Source: Salinispirillum sp. LH 10-3-1 (GTDB lineage Bacteria; Pseudomonadota; Gammaproteobacteria; Pseudomonadales; Natronospirillaceae). From it: a DNA stretch of 64,000 bases. The DNA is taken from the NCBI RefSeq assembly GCF_030643825.1, contig NZ_CP101717.1, positions 2,439,673-2,503,672 of the forward strand, read 5' to 3'. Position 1 is the first letter of the stretch. Each line of letters opens with the position of its first letter. The notes under the pieces are model-generated. The model was not told the origin of the DNA. It saw only the letters and a program-made list of their open reading frames with translations, and ran no database searches. This document shows positions 54,285-63,757 of this stretch, in pieces. Both the position numbers and the translations under genes were made by a program.

Positions 54285-54884
54285 ATGTCTCGACAAATGG
54301 GTCTACGTTGGACTCACCTGAGCCAATGGCTCGTACTCTGCATGATCAGCTTCGTGGCCGCAAGTGCGTCTGCGAATCAAGATATAGACCAAAGCCTGGT
54401 GGCGTCGTTGAGCCATGCTGTCGCGGCGGAGTCTGGCTTTACCGATCGCTTTGACGCCCAAGTCTGGCTGGTTGATATGTCTGGCCGCTTAGAACGCCGT
54501 ATGCCCGACGAGGAGGAGCGTCTTGAATTTCTGCGCTTGGTTCATCGCGAATCTACCCGCGCCGGACTTAACCCTGAGTTGGTCTTGGCGCTGATTCAAG
54601 TCGAAAGTAATTTTGATCGCTTCGCTTTGTCTTGGGCCGGTGCCCGCGGCTATATGCAAGTGATGCCGTTCTGGACCAATGAAATCGGTCGACCGGACGA
54701 CAACCTGTTCGACATGGAAACTAATCTACGTTACGGCACCACCATTTTGGCCCATTACCTAGAGCGCGAGCGCGGCAACCTTACGCCCGCCTTGGCTCGT
54801 TATAACGGCAGCTACGGCCAAACCTGGTACCCGGAGCGTGTATTCAATGCGTGGCAAAGCCGCTGGCTGCTCGAGCGCCAGTAG
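54285..54884 (+). CDS. Lytic transglycosylase, SLT domain
   Basis: A 199-residue exported protein: signal peptide (WLVLCMISFVAASASA) and a C-terminal SLT fold with the catalytic glutamate in LALIQVESNFDRFALS, ARGYMQVMPFW and ALARYNGSYG. It cleaves peptidoglycan with formation of 1,6-anhydro ends. An ATG three codons upstream (54276) is possible. It is a single-domain short member. Divergent from aspS. Confidence 0.85.
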   Translation: MSRQMGLRWTHLSQWLVLCMISFVAASASANQDIDQSLVASLSHAVAAESGFTDRFDAQVWLVDMSGRLERRMPDEEERLEFLRLVHRESTRAGLNPELVLALIQVESNFDRFALSWAGARGYMQVMPFWTNEIGRPDDNLFDMETNLRYGTTILAHYLERERGNLTPALARYNGSYGQTWYPERVFNAWQSRWLLERQ

Positions 54885-54972
54885 TCAACGCTTTCTCTTT
54901 CGAGGGCAGTGCGTCAATTTGTCGCACCCGCCACGCACCTTCTTTGTTTTAGAATACGTTTTATAGCATTAC

Positions 54973-54986
54973 TTGATCCAAGTCAT
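54973..54986 (+). promoter_or_regulatory. FNR/Anr-type box upstream of ccoN
   Basis: TTGATCCAAGTCAT matches TTGAT-N4-ATCAA in eight of ten positions. A CATACT at 55010-55015 can act as -10; a start near 55022 would place the box centre at about -42, the class II activator position. Confidence 0.55.
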
Positions 54987-55138
54987 TTGCAACACCCCCT
55001 ACCACTTACCATACTTCCAGCACCTGAATGGCATACTCAGGAGCAAAGGTGAGGTAACAATGGACAGGACTGTGTGATTGGGTCGCTCAGTTGTGCCGCA
55101 CCGCCATAATAAACTCAGGAACGATTCTGGAACCTACG

Positions 55139-56590
55139 ATGAGCATTGCAACCCCCGCTCAGTTTGAGCACCCTACGTATAATTATCAGGTGGTTCGCCA
55201 ATTCTCCATTGCTACTGTCCTGTGGGGCATTGTTGGCATGGCTGTTGGCGTCATACTTGCGGCGCAGATGATGTGGCCTGATTTAAACCTTGGCATTTTC
55301 CATTTTGGGCGTTTGCGTCCCCTGCATACCAACGCGGTGATCTTCGCCTTCGGCGGTTCTGCCTTGTTTGCCACTTCTTACTATGTGGTACAGCGTGTCT
55401 GTCAGGTGCGACTCGCCTTTGAGCCTTTGGTCAAATTCACCTTCTGGGGTTGGCAAGCTATCATAGTTGCAGCGGTCATTACCCTGCCGCTGGGTATTAC
55501 CTCAGCCAAGGAATACGCCGAACTGGAATGGCCAATAGATATACTAATAGCGCTCGTCTGGGTATCCTATTTAGTGGTCTTTGTAGAAACCATTCGTCGT
55601 CGTAAGATGCCACACATTTACGTCGGCCTATGGTTCTACTTGGCCTTCATCATCACCGTTGCGGTGCTGCACGTTGTTAACAGCGCGGCCATGCCGGTAT
55701 CTATGTGGAAGTCTTACTCGGCCTACGCCGGCACGACTGACGCCATGATCCAGTGGTGGTACGGTCACAACGCCGTCGGTTTCTTCTTGACCGCGGGCTT
55801 CTTAGGCATGATGTACTACTTCGTACCCAAGCAAGCCGAACGCCCTATCTACTCTTACCGTCTTTCCATTGTGCATTTCTGGGCCTTGATCAGTGTGTAC
55901 ATGTGGGCCGGTGGCCACCACCTGCACTATTCTGCCTTGCCGGATTGGGCGCAGAACTTGGGCATGGCCATGTCCCTCATTCTGTTAGCGCCGTCTTGGG
56001 GCGGTATGATCAACGGCATGATGACGCTCAGTGGCGCGTGGCATAAGTTGCGTACCGACCCTATTTTGCGCTTCTTAGTGGTGTCCTTGTCGTTCTACGG
56101 TATGGCAACCTTCGAAGGCCCGATGATGTCCATCAAGACGGTCAATGCGCTGTCACACAACACCGACTGGACTATCGGCCACGTTCATTCCGGCGCCTTA
56201 GGCTGGGTCGCCATGATCTCCATCGGATCGCTCTATCACATGATTCCTCGCCTGTACGGCCGTACTGAAATGTACAGCGTCGCTTGGATCAATGTGCACT
56301 TCTGGCTGTCCACCATCGGCACCGTGCTTTATGTGGTCGCCATGTGGGTCAACGGCATCATGCAAGGCTTGATGTGGCGTGCGGTGCACCAAGACGGCAC
56401 GTTGATGTACAGCTTTGTACAATCCGTTGAGCGCAGCTACCCAGGCTACCTGATCCGCGTGATCGGAGGAGCTATCTTCCTCGCCGGTATGTTCCTGATG
56501 GCGTGGAACGTATACAAGACCATTCAAGCCGCGAAGAGCGACGCTCCGGCGCAGGATGACGTGAAACCTGCACTGTCTGCGGCTAACTGA
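55139..56590 (+). CDS. ccoN: cbb3-type cytochrome c oxidase subunit I
   Basis: A 483-residue heme-copper oxidase core protein with twelve membrane helices. Ligand histidines are visible in [41 protein letters not shown] and [11 protein letters not shown]. It reduces O2 at high affinity. The frame is open to 55091, but family proteins start near the ATG at 55139. First gene of ccoNOQP; an FNR-type box lies 150 bp upstream. Confidence 0.95.
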   Translation: MSIATPAQFEHPTYNYQVVRQFSIATVLWGIVGMAVGVILAAQMMWPDLNLGIFHFGRLRPLHTNAVIFAFGGSALFATSYYVVQRVCQVRLAFEPLVKFTFWGWQAIIVAAVITLPLGITSAKEYAELEWPIDILIALVWVSYLVVFVETIRRRKMPHIYVGLWFYLAFIITVAVLHVVNSAAMPVSMWKSYSAYAGTTDAMIQWWYGHNAVGFFLTAGFLGMMYYFVPKQAERPIYSYRLSIVHFWALISVYMWAGGHHLHYSALPDWAQNLGMAMSLILLAPSWGGMINGMMTLSGAWHKLRTDPILRFLVVSLSFYGMATFEGPMMSIKTVNALSHNTDWTIGHVHSGALGWVAMISIGSLYHMIPRLYGRTEMYSVAWINVHFWLSTIGTVLYVVAMWVNGIMQGLMWRAVHQDGTLMYSFVQSVERSYPGYLIRVIGGAIFLAGMFLMAWNVYKTIQAAKSDAPAQDDVKPALSAAN

Positions 56591-56609
56591 GAGCATCGGG
56601 AGTTAACAC

Positions 56610-57236
56610 ATGCAACACGAAAAGATTGAAAAGAATCTTGGCTTGATGGTCGTCCTGGTGGTTATCGCCATCAGCTTTGGCGGCTTGGTCGAAATCGTTC
56701 CCCTGATAGCCTCAGACCGCGATCGTCAGCCTGCGGAGGGCTTGGAGCCCTTTACTGCCTTGCAGCTCGAAGGGCGAGACATCTACATCCGTGAAGGCTG
56801 TCACGTGTGTCACACCCAGATGATTCGCCCGTTGCGTGCGGAAGTTGAACGTTACGGAAGTGGCCAGCACTTCTCCACTACTGAAGATTTTGTGTATGAC
56901 CACCCCTTCCTCTGGGGCTCTAAGCGCACCGGGCCAGACTTAGCGATGGTTGGCGGCCGCTACAGTGACGAATGGCACCGTGCGCACTTCTACAACCCGC
57001 GCGACGTGGTACCAGAATCTAACATGCCGTCCTATGAATGGCTGTTTGACCGCGAGCTGGATGGTCGTCATACGGCACAGAAAATGATCGCACTGCGACG
57101 CCTGGGTGTGCCCTACACCGATGAACAAATCGCTAATGCGGCTGACGAAGTGCGCGGCGTACGCGAAGTCGATGCGCTGATCGCCTACATCCAGAATCTG
57201 GGCACTTGGAAAACAAGCGCCGGTCAAAATAACTGA
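56610..57236 (+). CDS. ccoO: cbb3 oxidase mono-heme subunit II
   Basis: A 208-residue membrane-anchored cytochrome c. One N-terminal helix ([21 protein letters not shown]), the heme site CHVCHTQM and the axial methionine region [12 protein letters not shown]. It carries electrons to CcoN. Starts 19 bases after ccoN with a ribosome site GGGAG. Confidence 0.95.
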   Translation: MQHEKIEKNLGLMVVLVVIAISFGGLVEIVPLIASDRDRQPAEGLEPFTALQLEGRDIYIREGCHVCHTQMIRPLRAEVERYGSGQHFSTTEDFVYDHPFLWGSKRTGPDLAMVGGRYSDEWHRAHFYNPRDVVPESNMPSYEWLFDRELDGRHTAQKMIALRRLGVPYTDEQIANAADEVRGVREVDALIAYIQNLGTWKTSAGQNN

Positions 57237-57251
57237 AAGTGAGGCGTGAAC

Positions 57252-57470
57252 ATGATCGACATTAACGATTTGCGCGGCCTTGCGACCGTCTTCGCGATGG
57301 CTGCTTTTATTGGCGTCGCCATTTGGGCATACAGCAGCAAGCAAAAAGCGCGCTTTGACGAGGCGGCCAACCTGCCCTTCGCCGACGAGGACGAAGATGT
57401 GCTGAACAACGATAAAAAAGAGCGCGCAGCCAGTGCCGAGCGCCCCAAGGAGAAATCTGACAATGAGTAG
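57252..57470 (+). CDS. ccoQ: cbb3 oxidase small subunit CcoQ
   Basis: A 72-residue protein with one membrane helix (LATVFAMAAFIGVAIWAYSS) and a charged tail (FADEDEDVLNNDKKER). The ATG at 57252 has GAGG seven bases upstream, so it is preferred to the GTG at 57246. Overlaps ccoP by 8 bases. It stabilises the oxidase. Confidence 0.85.
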   Translation: MIDINDLRGLATVFAMAAFIGVAIWAYSSKQKARFDEAANLPFADEDEDVLNNDKKERAASAERPKEKSDNE

Positions 57471-58353
57471 CTTCTGGTCTGCCTATATTATCATCATAAC
57501 CTTTGGCTTCATTGCAGGCCTCGCGGCGCTGATTTATTTCACCAGCACCATGAAGTTGCCGCAGAAGCCTGACGAAACCATGGGTCATGAGTTTGACGGT
57601 ATTGAGGAATACAACAAACCCATGCCCAAGTGGTGGTTGCAGTTGTTCGCCATCACCATCATCTTTGGTGTGGGTTACCTCATCTATTACCCCACTGGCT
57701 GGACAGGGCTCGGCGGCTGGACTTCCGAGCAGCAACTGCGCGATGAACAGATCGCTCACGCCCAGCGCTACGGTGCCGTGTTCTCCGAGTTCGCTCGCAC
57801 CCCGATCACCGACTTGCAAGACAATACTCAAGCCCTGCGCATGGGGCAGCGCATTTATGAAAACAATTGCTCGGTGTGCCACGGCGTTTCGGCGGCCGGT
57901 GCTTATGGCTTCCCGGATCTGACTAACGGTGACTGGCAATGGGGGGGCACTCCAGAGGCCATTACGACCACGCTGTTAGCCGGCCGTCAAGCCATGATGC
58001 CGAGCTTCCGTAACGTCTTGTCATCGAACGAAATAGACCAGGTTACACAGTATGTAATGGGCTTGTCCGGACAGCCGCACAATAGCTCAGCTGCCAATCG
58101 CGGCGCGGCAATTTATGCCAATAGCTGTGCTGCTTGTCACGGTGGTGACGGGTCAGGCAATCAAGCGCTGGGCGCACCGAACCTGACCAACAATATCTGG
58201 CTCTATGACAACCCCAATCTGTCATTGGAAGAGGACATCAAGCTGACCCTACGCAGTGGTCGCCAAGGTGTTATGCCGGGCTGGCAGGCTATCTTGGGTA
58301 ACGACCAAGTGCACTTGGTCGCCGCCTATATTTACAGTCTGGGTGGTGAGTAG
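57463..58353 (+). CDS. ccoP: cbb3 oxidase di-heme subunit III
   Basis: A 296-residue membrane-anchored di-heme cytochrome c: two N-terminal helices (SAYIIIITFGFIAGLAALIYF and LQLFAITIIFGVGYLIYYPTG), heme sites CSVCHGVS and CAACHGGDG, and matching methionines in MMPSFRNVL and VMPGWQAIL. Passes electrons to CcoO. Start ATG 57463 is inside ccoQ and has AAGGAG ten bases upstream. Confidence 0.95.
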   Translation: MSSFWSAYIIIITFGFIAGLAALIYFTSTMKLPQKPDETMGHEFDGIEEYNKPMPKWWLQLFAITIIFGVGYLIYYPTGWTGLGGWTSEQQLRDEQIAHAQRYGAVFSEFARTPITDLQDNTQALRMGQRIYENNCSVCHGVSAAGAYGFPDLTNGDWQWGGTPEAITTTLLAGRQAMMPSFRNVLSSNEIDQVTQYVMGLSGQPHNSSAANRGAAIYANSCAACHGGDGSGNQALGAPNLTNNIWLYDNPNLSLEEDIKLTLRSGRQGVMPGWQAILGNDQVHLVAAYIYSLGGE

Positions 58354-58363
58354 CTTTTGACGG

Positions 58364-58388
58364 GGGCGGGCGTGCTGCCCGCCCTTAT
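58364..58388 (+). terminator. Hairpin between ccoP and ccoG
   Basis: GGGCGGGC pairs exactly with GCCCGCCC around GTGCT (58364-58384), followed by only TTATT. Probably a partial terminator or a processing/stability element separating ccoNOQP from ccoGHIS. Confidence 0.5.
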
Positions 58389-58426
58389 TGCCCCAGCATT
58401 CCCCCGCGTTTCTATTGAGAGATGAC

Positions 58427-59848
58427 ATGCCCGAAAAGATTGATGTCCAAGACATTACCCCGACGACCAATGATGCCGTACAGCAATACAGCATGTATGT
58501 GGCCCCGGAGAAGATCTATATTCGAAGAATTAAAGGGCTATTCCGCAATCTACGTTTCGTCGGCGTGTTGTTTCTGTTTCTGCTTTACTTTGGCACCGTT
58601 TGGCTAGAGATCGACGGTCGACAGGCCGTATGGTTTGATCTCGGTTCGCGTCAATTTCACATTTTCACTGTGACTTTCTGGCCACAGGATTTCTTTTTAT
58701 TGAGTTTTGCCTTAATCATCTGTGCTTTCGGCCTGTTCTTTATCACCGTATTCGCCGGACGCGTTTGGTGCGGTTACACCTGCCCGCAGTCGGTCTGGAC
58801 ATGGATATTCGTATTCATAGAAGAGAAGACCGAAGGCAAACGTAACGCTCGCATCAAACTCGACGCCCAAAGCTGGAGTGCGCAAAAAATACTGCGCAAA
58901 ACAGCCAAGCACACTGGCTGGGTGTTGGTTGCCATTGCAACAGCGATCACCTTTGTCGGCTACTTTGTCCCTATTCGTGAGCTTATCAGCGGCTTGGTGA
59001 CTTTCAACGTGGGTGGCTGGGTACTCTTTTGGGTGGGTTTCTTTACATTGGCAACCTATGGCAATGCTGGTTGGATGCGTGAACAAGTGTGCATTTACAT
59101 GTGTCCCTATGCGCGCTTTCAGGCAGCCATGTTCGATCAAGACACCCTAATTGTGTCTTACGATACAGCCCGCGGCGAACCACGCGGTTCACGCAAGAAG
59201 AGTGTAGACCCGCGCGCCGAAGGCTTGGGCGACTGCATCGACTGCGACCTCTGTGTGCAGGTGTGCCCAGTGGGAATCGATATACGTGATGGACTGCAGT
59301 ACGAATGTATTTCCTGCGCCGCCTGTGTCGACGCCTGTGATTCGGTCATGGAGCAAATGAACTATCCGAAAGGCTTGGTGCGCTATACGACGGAACACAA
59401 CCTGTCAGGGCAGCAGACCAAAATACTGCGCCCACGCTTACTGGGCTATGGCCTGGTGCTCTTGGCCATGTTCGTGGTCATGGCAGTCTTCCTTGCCAGC
59501 CGAGTGCCCGCACAACTGGACGTGATTCGTGATCGTGGTGCGCTGCATCGAGTTACACCCTATGGTATGGTCGAAAACAGCTATACCTTGCGCCTCATGA
59601 ACATGGATCAACAAGCCCGCACCTTTCGCTTAGAGGTATCGGGGGTCGAAGGGCTGACGCTCATCAGCCCGGCGGAAATACGCGTTTCCGCTGGAGAGAG
59701 TGTGAACATTCCGGTTCGGGTTGAAACTGAACCGTCACGACTCGACCGTCCGTCTGCCGATATCTTTTTTTACGCGGTAGCCATCGATGACTCGGGTATC
59801 CGAGTTGAAAAAGAATCACGTTTTTTTGGACCGAGTAGTTTCCGATGA
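58427..59848 (+). CDS. ccoG: Cytochrome oxidase assembly protein CcoG (FixG/RdxA)
   Basis: A 473-residue membrane ferredoxin-like protein: five or so helices, a CGYTCPQSVWT segment, a pair of 4Fe-4S motifs (GDCIDCDLCVQVCPVGID and ECISCAACVDACDSVM) and a C-terminal Ig-like domain (FRLEVSGVEGLTLISPAEIR). It takes part in copper delivery/reduction for cbb3 maturation. The ATG at 58427 is used because the upstream extension to 58388 overlaps the hairpin region. Confidence 0.92.
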   Translation: MPEKIDVQDITPTTNDAVQQYSMYVAPEKIYIRRIKGLFRNLRFVGVLFLFLLYFGTVWLEIDGRQAVWFDLGSRQFHIFTVTFWPQDFFLLSFALIICAFGLFFITVFAGRVWCGYTCPQSVWTWIFVFIEEKTEGKRNARIKLDAQSWSAQKILRKTAKHTGWVLVAIATAITFVGYFVPIRELISGLVTFNVGGWVLFWVGFFTLATYGNAGWMREQVCIYMCPYARFQAAMFDQDTLIVSYDTARGEPRGSRKKSVDPRAEGLGDCIDCDLCVQVCPVGIDIRDGLQYECISCAACVDACDSVMEQMNYPKGLVRYTTEHNLSGQQTKILRPRLLGYGLVLLAMFVVMAVFLASRVPAQLDVIRDRGALHRVTPYGMVENSYTLRLMNMDQQARTFRLEVSGVEGLTLISPAEIRVSAGESVNIPVRVETEPSRLDRPSADIFFYAVAIDDSGIRVEKESRFFGPSSFR

Positions 59849-60366
59849 CCAACACCAAGCACGACGAGACCTTTGTTCCCTGGTACAAAGTAGGATTTTT
59901 CTGGTTCGCCATGGCGCCCTTAGCGGGCGTAATGATTGTTACTTTAGGCTTCCTGATACCGGCAGCACTCACAGACCGCGACGGCAGCGTCGCCGATGAT
60001 GTCTACCGCAGCTACCGTGGCTATGACGTGCGTCGCGACCATGACGAATTGGCCCGTGACATGGGGTTGAGTGCAATCATTCAACGTGATGGCGAAGCCT
60101 TAGTAATTGACGTAAAGGGCCTAGACAATTCTTGGCCGCCCCAGTTACGTCTGGAATTGATTTTTCCTACCCGCGAAGCTAATGACCGCGAATTTGTCTT
60201 AGTACATGTGAACAACGGTCGCTACCGCTCAGGCCCCATTCTGGAAATGACCGGGCGCCGTTACGCCTTCTTAAAACCTGTTACCCAAGACAGCCTATGG
60301 CGTTTACGTGGCGAGATCATGCTGCCTTTTGATGGTGAAGCCGAGCTGCTACCGCGCGTTTACTGA
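59845..60366 (+). CDS. ccoH: FixH family protein (CcoH)
   Basis: A 173-residue membrane protein with an N-terminal helix (WFAMAPLAGVMIVTLGFLI) and a periplasmic beta domain (VIDVKGLDNSWPPQLRLELIF, GRYRSGPILEM, WRLRGEIMLPF). FixH helps cbb3 assembly. Overlaps ccoG by 4 bases and ccoI by 1. Confidence 0.88.
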   Translation: MTNTKHDETFVPWYKVGFFWFAMAPLAGVMIVTLGFLIPAALTDRDGSVADDVYRSYRGYDVRRDHDELARDMGLSAIIQRDGEALVIDVKGLDNSWPPQLRLELIFPTREANDREFVLVHVNNGRYRSGPILEMTGRRYAFLKPVTQDSLWRLRGEIMLPFDGEAELLPRVY

Positions 60367-62741
60367 TGACGACGCCAACCGCTTGTTACCACTGTGCATT
60401 GCCCGTTTTGGATAACCGTTTCCAAACCACATTGGACGACGGCACTGAAGCACAATTCTGTTGTGGCGGCTGCCAGGCCGCAGCGCAAGCCATTTTGTAC
60501 TGCGGCCTAAGTGACTATTACCAATGGCGCTCGGCAGGCCAGCCCGTTGTGCCACTCACAGCACACGAAGCACGGCTGATCGAACAGTTGGACCACCCAG
60601 ACGTACAAGCCCGCTTTGTTACCAATGCCGCAGGCCACCAGTCAGCCACACTGCAAGTCGAAGGTATTCATTGTGCCGCCTGCATTTGGATGATTGAGCA
60701 GCACCTGCAGCAACAAGAGGGTGTTATTGCGGCGCACTTAAACCAAAGCAACCAGCGTCTGTGGCTGGAATGGCAGCCTGATGTTTCCCTGACGCAGCTG
60801 GCACAAGGCGTCGCACAACTGGGCTATCGCCTGCGACCGTATCGCCCTGATGCTGCCCAGCAAGCGCATGAGCGTACGCAGAAACAGTACATTTTGCGTT
60901 TGATCGCCGCCGGTGTCGGCTCCATGCAAGTCATGATGAACGCGGTCGCGTTGTACACCGGCAATATCGACGCCACCAGTGAGCACATTATCCGCTGGGC
61001 CAGTATGCTGTTGACCCTACCCGTCATTATCTATGCCGCCTGGCCGTTTTATCATAATGCCTGGCAGGATGTACGACATGGCCGCCTGGGGATGGACGTG
61101 CCGGTCGCCATTGCTATCATTCTGACATTTTTTGCCAGCGCGCTCGCGACCCTAACACGCAGCGGCGAGGTGTATTTCGAATCGCTCTGTATGTTCACCT
61201 TCTTTCTGTTGCTGGGGCGCTTTCTGGAGTTTCGTTCACGGCGGGCGCTGGTCGACAGCGGCAACGCACTGGATGACCTGATTCCAGCTTTTGTGCAACG
61301 TGAGTGTGCTGACCAGCGCACAGAGACCGTGGCCGTCAGTGCGGTGGCTGTGGGCGACGTATTGCATCTACTGCCCGGCGAACGCGTGCCACTCGACGGC
61401 GTGCTACACAGTGCCGTGGCGGAGTTGGACGAGTCCAGCACCACCGGTGAGTACCTGCCACGCCAAGTACAAGAAGGGGATGTTGTGCGCGCCGGCAGCA
61501 TCAATCTCGGGCAACCGATGTCGTTGCGGGTGACACGCCTCGCCGGTGACTCATCCCTATCGACATTGCAACGCCTGTTGGCCCGTGCGCAGCGTGAAAA
61601 ACCCAACCTGATTGCCGTCACCGATCGCCTAGCACAGCAGTTCGTGGCCGTTATATTGGTGTTGGCGGCGGTCAGCTACACCGCGTGGTTGTTCATCGAC
61701 GCTGACCGCGCCTTTTGGATCGCCATCAGTGTATTGGTGGTCACCTGCCCTTGCGCCCTATCGCTTGCCGCACCGACCGTACTGACGGTCGCCAATGATC
61801 GACTGCGCCGGGCCGGGTTCTTGGTAACTCGTGGCCATGTCTTAGACATTTTGGGCAAAGCCACTCAGGTGTGGCTCGATAAAACCGGCACACTAACAGA
61901 GGGTCAGTATCAGCGCGGACAACTGTATCGGCATGCGGGGGCGCCACCAGACGCAGAATGTTTGCGCCTCGCCGCAGCGTTGGAGCTCAACAGCGAGCAT
62001 CCCATTGCTGCAGCCTTTAGCGATCATACACCCACGTGGTATGACTGGGACCATTGGGAATGGTTGCCGGGCGTCGGAGTGGCGGGCCAAAAGAATGGTC
62101 GTACCTATCGCCTGACCACACGACCCGAGAGCGATCCAAACCCTACCGACAACACCCAGTGGGTACGCTTGTCGGTCGATGCCGAACCCTGGCTGGACAT
62201 CGAGCTTGTGGATGCATTGCGCGATGACGCCCCCCACGCACTTGAACAACTGCATACCCTGCATCTCCACACCGGTATCGTATCGGGAGATCCATCAACG
62301 CACGTGGACTGGATAGCAAAGAAGGTTCAGGTCGAAGACATCGTAAAAGCAGCCACCCCAGACACCAAGCTGGCCCTGTTACAATCGTTGCAGCAGTCGG
62401 GTGAATGCGTTGTCATGGTAGGTGATGGATTAAACGATGCGGCCGCGCTTAAGGGAGCAGACGTCAGCATCGCTATGGCTAACGGTACCGACTGGTCGAA
62501 GCATCAAGCAGACGCCTTGATTCTGAACGGACGGCTGACGACTCTGCCGCTGGCAGTCCGGGTGGCACGACGCTCCGCCCAGCTAACGCGCCAAAATGTA
62601 CAATGGGCCACGGTGTACAATGTGCTGGCAATACCACTGGCCGGTGTTGGCTTGGTCACACCGTGGATGGCCGCCATAGGCATGTCAGCCAGCTCATTGA
62701 TCGTGGTATTTAACGCCCTGCGGGTTAGGAATGTGTCATGA
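60366..62741 (+). CDS. ccoI: Copper-transporting P1B ATPase CcoI (FixI)
   Basis: A 791-residue pump. N-terminal cysteine-rich zinc-like motif (CYHCALPV, CCGGCQAA), an HMA domain with CAACIWM, eight membrane helices, the TGEYLPR actuator loop, the ion-binding CPCALSLAAPT (461-465), phosphorylation site DKTGTLTEG (D505) and hinge GDGLNDAAALKGADV. FixI exports Cu+ to the periplasm for the oxidase heme-copper site. Start overlaps ccoH stop. Confidence 0.94.
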   Translation: MTTPTACYHCALPVLDNRFQTTLDDGTEAQFCCGGCQAAAQAILYCGLSDYYQWRSAGQPVVPLTAHEARLIEQLDHPDVQARFVTNAAGHQSATLQVEGIHCAACIWMIEQHLQQQEGVIAAHLNQSNQRLWLEWQPDVSLTQLAQGVAQLGYRLRPYRPDAAQQAHERTQKQYILRLIAAGVGSMQVMMNAVALYTGNIDATSEHIIRWASMLLTLPVIIYAAWPFYHNAWQDVRHGRLGMDVPVAIAIILTFFASALATLTRSGEVYFESLCMFTFFLLLGRFLEFRSRRALVDSGNALDDLIPAFVQRECADQRTETVAVSAVAVGDVLHLLPGERVPLDGVLHSAVAELDESSTTGEYLPRQVQEGDVVRAGSINLGQPMSLRVTRLAGDSSLSTLQRLLARAQREKPNLIAVTDRLAQQFVAVILVLAAVSYTAWLFIDADRAFWIAISVLVVTCPCALSLAAPTVLTVANDRLRRAGFLVTRGHVLDILGKATQVWLDKTGTLTEGQYQRGQLYRHAGAPPDAECLRLAAALELNSEHPIAAAFSDHTPTWYDWDHWEWLPGVGVAGQKNGRTYRLTTRPESDPNPTDNTQWVRLSVDAEPWLDIELVDALRDDAPHALEQLHTLHLHTGIVSGDPSTHVDWIAKKVQVEDIVKAATPDTKLALLQSLQQSGECVVMVGDGLNDAAALKGADVSIAMANGTDWSKHQADALILNGRLTTLPLAVRVARRSAQLTRQNVQWATVYNVLAIPLAGVGLVTPWMAAIGMSASSLIVVFNALRVRNVS

Positions 62742-63022
62742 CCATACTGTTACTGCTCATCCCCATCAGTCTCCTGCTGTTATGCGTTGCAGTCTGGTTC
62801 TTAGTGTGGGGCGTGCGCTCAGGTCAATACGATGACCTCGATAGCCCAGGCCACCGGATTCTGTTCGAAGACGACGCCCACCTGATCCCCAAGGATGCGC
62901 GCACGCCTGAGCAAGAAAAAAAGTTACAAAATAAAGCCGAGCAAAAAGCCAAAGCGTTGGAGGCAAAAGATATGGCGCAGAAGGCACTGAAAACTCAGGA
63001 CGCTGACAAAAAAAATGAATGA
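62738..63022 (+). CDS. ccoS: cbb3 maturation protein CcoS (FixS)
   Basis: A 94-residue protein with one membrane helix (ILLLLIPISLLLLCVAVWFLVWGVRSG) and the conserved GQYDDLDSPGHRILFEDD signature. The lysine/glutamine-rich tail (EQKAKALEAKDMAQKAL) is longer than in small FixS proteins. Needed for cofactor insertion. Overlaps ccoI by 4 bases and the next gene by 8. Confidence 0.92.
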   Translation: MTILLLLIPISLLLLCVAVWFLVWGVRSGQYDDLDSPGHRILFEDDAHLIPKDARTPEQEKKLQNKAEQKAKALEAKDMAQKALKTQDADKKNE

Positions 63023-63677
63023 GCTCTATTACTTGCTGCTCCCTGCTTTATTGAGCGGGTTGCTGGGCAGTGGCCACTGCATCGCAATGTGCGGCGGCAT
63101 TGTTTCTGCGCTGGGTTTGAGTACCAAAAATCGCTGGTTGGGTGTGGGTTATAATCTTGGGCGAGTGGGCACTTACGTACTGATCGGCGCAATAACAGGT
63201 GCCGCAGCCAGCTTTTTGCCCACGCAGGCTTTGATGCCGTTGCGTATCATTGCAGCCTTGCTGGTGATCGCGGTCGGGCTTTACATTACAGGTTGGTGGC
63301 GCGTCCTCATTCGCCTGGAAGCCGTCGGCCAAGGCGTGTGGCGCCATCTGCAACCCTTGACCAAAAAAGTTATGCCGATCAACTCTCTGCCACGTGCGCT
63401 CGCTGCCGGGGCAGTATGGGGCTGGCTACCCTGCGGGCTGGTGTACAGCATGTTGGGACTGTCCATTGCCACACAATCCGCAAGCATGGGGGCATTGGTG
63501 ATGCTGTTTTTTGGCCTTGGCACGCTCCCCAGCATGCTCGGCGCCACGCTGTTTCTTACCTTGCTGCAACAAGTATTACGTAGCCGGTGGTTTCCTACCG
63601 TGGCGGGTGTCTCAGTTATCTTAATGGGCGTATGGATGTTGCTGAGCTTGCTGGGTGTTGCTCCACACGCTCATTAA
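63015..63677 (+). CDS. TauE/SafE-type (DsbD/UreH-like) membrane protein linked to cbb3
   Basis: A 220-residue protein with about six membrane helices. GSGHCIAMCGGIVSALGL at the N-terminus carries a CxxxC pair, and GAVWGWLPCGLVYSML a third cysteine; these are the marks of the UreH-like/TauE-SafE-type proteins often found after ccoS. A role in copper handling or thiol chemistry during oxidase maturation is plausible but unproved. Last gene of the ccoGHIS unit; a REP-like element follows. Confidence 0.85.
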   Translation: MNELYYLLLPALLSGLLGSGHCIAMCGGIVSALGLSTKNRWLGVGYNLGRVGTYVLIGAITGAAASFLPTQALMPLRIIAALLVIAVGLYITGWWRVLIRLEAVGQGVWRHLQPLTKKVMPINSLPRALAAGAVWGWLPCGLVYSMLGLSIATQSASMGALVMLFFGLGTLPSMLGATLFLTLLQQVLRSRWFPTVAGVSVILMGVWMLLSLLGVAPHAH

Positions 63678-63684
63678 TTAAGGG

Positions 63685-63709
63685 TTCGGCCAGAGGGCTG
63701 GCCTCATAC
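63685..63709. repeat. REP-like element, copy 4
   Basis: TTC-GGCCAG-AGGG-CTGGCC-TCATAC: a hairpin of the same family as 48958-48981, in the opposite orientation, just downstream of the ccoGHIS unit. Confidence 0.65.
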
Positions 63710-63757
63710 GATATGAGTGTGGCAGAATCAATGTTCACTGATAATCTGTGATGTTCT

